A stretch of 6,488 nt of DNA from Sphingomonadales bacterium UBA1936 (GTDB taxonomy: Bacteria > Pseudomonadota > Alphaproteobacteria > Sphingomonadales > Sphingomonadaceae). Position numbers and translations under genes: made by a program. Where the stretch lies: positions 1 to 6,488 of the forward strand of contig DDFE01000196.1 of NCBI GenBank assembly GCA_002336985.1, written 5' to 3'. The notes beneath the pieces are model-generated. The model worked only from the letters and a program-made list of their open reading frames with translations, did not search any database and was not told the origin of the DNA. Every line of letters starts with the position of its first letter. Positions within the stretch are counted from its first letter, which is position 1. Positions 4,796 to 6,488 of the stretch are shown in pieces.

Positions 4796-6488
4796 TGGAA
4801 GCGCACGCAACCTCGTCGCTTTTCCACGAAGGCGCACCGCTCCTCGGGTTCGCGCTGATCTTCGTCCTGTTGTTTCGCAAACTCGGGCTCGGTGCGACCC
4901 TGGGCTATCTCGTTGCAGGTGCGCTGGTTGGTCCACAGGTGCTGGGCCTTGTCGGCGGTGCCGAAACGAAGATGGGGATTGCGGAACTCGGCATCACCTT
5001 GCTGCTGTTCCTCGTGGGTCTCGAACTCAGCCCCTCGCGGCTTTGGGCGATGCGGCGCGATATCTTTGGTCTGGGCCTGCTCCAGGTCGTGCTGTGCGGT
5101 CTTGCCGTCAGTGCCGTGGTCTGGGGTGGAACGGGTGTATCGATAGCGGCTGCGCTCGCGCTCGGCCTGCCGCTGGCCCTTTCGTCGACGGCGCAGGTGC
5201 TTCCGATGCTGCAATCGGCGGGACGATTGCGCACGCCATTCGGTGAGCGGGCCTTCTCGATCCTGTTGTTCCAGGATCTGTCGATCGTCCCGCTGATCAC
5301 GATCATTGCCGCCATGTCGCGCAATCCGGCCGACGCGGCGGGACCGCCGGGCTGGTTGCTCGCACTCTACACGGTCCTTGCCGTCGCTGGACTGGTTCTC
5401 GCGGGCCGCTTCCTCCTGCGCCCGCTGTTCCGGTTCATCGGCAACATGGGTGAGCGCGAGATGTTCGTGTTCGCGGGACTGTTCACCGTCATCGCCAGTG
5501 CCGCGATCATGGAGGCTCTCGGCCTGTCGACCGCGCTCGGGGCGTTCATCGCGGGCGTGATGCTCGCCGACAGTCCGTACCGGCACGAACTGGAAGCCGA
5601 TGTCGAGCCGTTCCGGTCTATCCTGCTGGGCCTCTTCTTCCTCGCGGTTGGCATGATGCTCGATCTCCATGTCATTGCCGAAAAGCCGTTCTTCGTCATC
5701 GGCATGGCATTGGCGCTGATCGCGACCAAGGCGCTGATCGTTTTTGGTATCGGCATCGTCTTCAGGATGACCTGGCGCAGCGCGCTCGCGCTCGGCCTGT
5801 TGCTCAGCCAAGGGGGCGAATTCGGGTTCGTGCTCTTCGCTCAGGCCCAGAACGCGATGCTCATCGATCCGTCGGCCGCCAGCCTGTTCGGCGCGGTCAT
5901 CACCCTTTCGATGGCGACGACACCGTTCCTGATGATGCTGACGCGCCGGTTCCGCGAGGCGCCGGTGGTCCAGGGAGAACGTGACGGACCGGAGAACGAC
6001 GGTGCCAACGCTCTTATCGTCGGTTATGGCCGTTTCGGCCAGACCGTCGGCCAGATGCTGATCGCGCAGGGTATTCCGGTGACCCTGATAGACACCGACA
6101 TCGAGATGATCGACGTCGCCGGGGAATTCGGGGCCAAGGTTTATTACGGCGACGGCACACGGCTCGACCTGCTGCGTCAGGCGGGAGCGGCCGAGGCCGA
6201 ACTGATCCTGTTCTGTCTCGATGGCGACCAGCTCGATGCCGCGATGATCGAAAGCGTGCACGAAGCGTTTCCCAACGCCGCGATATTCGCGCGCGCCTTC
6301 GACCGGCGCGCGCTCATCAAGCTCAAGGGATCGCCGGTCCGAGGCATGGTGCGCGAAGTGCTCGAATCCGCGGTCAAGATGGCTCGGATGGCGATGGATG
6401 CCGTGGGCGTCAGCGAGGACGAGGCGCAGCGTGCCGAAGACCTCTACCGCTCTCGCGACCGCGAGCGGCTGAAGGCGCAATATGAAAC
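4795..6488 (+). CDS. Kef-type K+/H+ antiporter (CPA2 family) with RCK/TrkA-N domain, 3' end outside window
   Basis: KefB/KefC proteins export K+ in exchange for H+ to acidify the cytoplasm during electrophile attack, held closed by glutathione. The 564 codons present contain a membrane part of roughly 12 segments (about 10-385). It carries LALSSTAQVLPML (128-139), the LLFQD motif with Q160 and D161 of the CPA2 transport site, and HELEADVEPF (264-273) followed by LLGLFFLAVGMMLD (277-290), matching the KefC regulatory loop. A cytosolic RCK domain follows: VGYGRFGQ (409-416) as the dinucleotide-binding glycine loop, D433 at the end of the second strand, and YYGDGTRLDLL (450-460). R413 and R520 align by eye with arginines implicated in glutathione binding in E. 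coli KefC. The reading frame is open at the edge; the family length (about 600) suggests a few dozen codons are missing. It overlaps the scaffold gene stop by one base. No KefF- or KefG-like partner lies upstream. Confidence 0.93.
   Translation, partial: MEAHATSSLFHEGAPLLGFALIFVLLFRKLGLGATLGYLVAGALVGPQVLGLVGGAETKMGIAELGITLLLFLVGLELSPSRLWAMRRDIFGLGLLQVVLCGLAVSAVVWGGTGVSIAAALALGLPLALSSTAQVLPMLQSAGRLRTPFGERAFSILLFQDLSIVPLITIIAAMSRNPADAAGPPGWLLALYTVLAVAGLVLAGRFLLRPLFRFIGNMGEREMFVFAGLFTVIASAAIMEALGLSTALGAFIAGVMLADSPYRHELEADVEPFRSILLGLFFLAVGMMLDLHVIAEKPFFVIGMALALIATKALIVFGIGIVFRMTWRSALALGLLLSQGGEFGFVLFAQAQNAMLIDPSAASLFGAVITLSMATTPFLMMLTRRFREAPVVQGERDGPENDGANALIVGYGRFGQTVGQMLIAQGIPVTLIDTDIEMIDVAGEFGAKVYYGDGTRLDLLRQAGAAEAELILFCLDGDQLDAAMIESVHEAFPNAAIFARAFDRRALIKLKGSPVRGMVREVLESAVKMARMAMDAVGVSEDEAQRAEDLYRSRDRERLKAQYE

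Noticed and set aside
4711..6480. Minus-strand open frame of 589 codons opposite the antiporter.
   Set aside because: Composition is His/Arg/Gln/Glu-rich and without domain-like character, as expected for an antisense shadow of a GC-rich membrane-protein gene; the plus strand encodes a clear Kef-type antiporter.

Overview
The window looks like ordinary chromosome from a GC-rich alphaproteobacterium, most probably a sphingomonad (Sphingomonadales). The assignment is from protein style and gene content: a one-cysteine alphaproteobacterial DksA, an RcdA/DUF1465 protein (a family essentially confined to Alphaproteobacteria), paired YdcH/DUF465 proteins, and a CvpA / degenerate Fe-S scaffold / Kef-type antiporter cluster. 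I found no rRNA or tRNA gene, transposase, CRISPR array, phage gene or integration scar.

Left part, minus strand (1-1589): the 5' end of serS (seryl-tRNA synthetase, cut by the window edge) lies downstream of a 352-residue secreted, extremely Ser/Thr/Gly-rich repeat protein. That protein ends in a PEP-CTERM-like sorting tail of the form VPAPP, then hydrophobic helix, then basic cluster. It is the most unusual gene here. Tandem repeats in it are identical in protein but heavily diverged in DNA, with every difference synonymous. A 316-bp intergenic region (1590-1905) separates it from the divergent dksA.

Middle (1906-3339): dksA-type RNA polymerase regulator (+), a single-domain PilZ protein (+), then two small YdcH/DUF465 coiled-coil proteins that are divergently transcribed from each other. 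The second has no ribosome-binding site but a promoter-like element placed so that transcription would begin at the ATG, suggesting a leaderless mRNA.

Right part, plus strand (3404-6488): RcdA-like DUF1465 protein, CvpA-family membrane protein, a degenerate IscU/SufU-like scaffold and a Kef-type K+/H+ antiporter (3' end outside the window). The last three are tightly coupled: cvpA and the scaffold gene overlap by ATGA, and the scaffold gene and the antiporter by TGATG. The region mixes stress/growth control (DksA), second-messenger sensing (PilZ), probable cell-cycle proteolysis control (RcdA) and envelope or ion functions (CvpA, Kef, PEP-CTERM). I see no convincing new defence or mobile system; the best candidate for novelty is the PEP-CTERM-like repeat protein.
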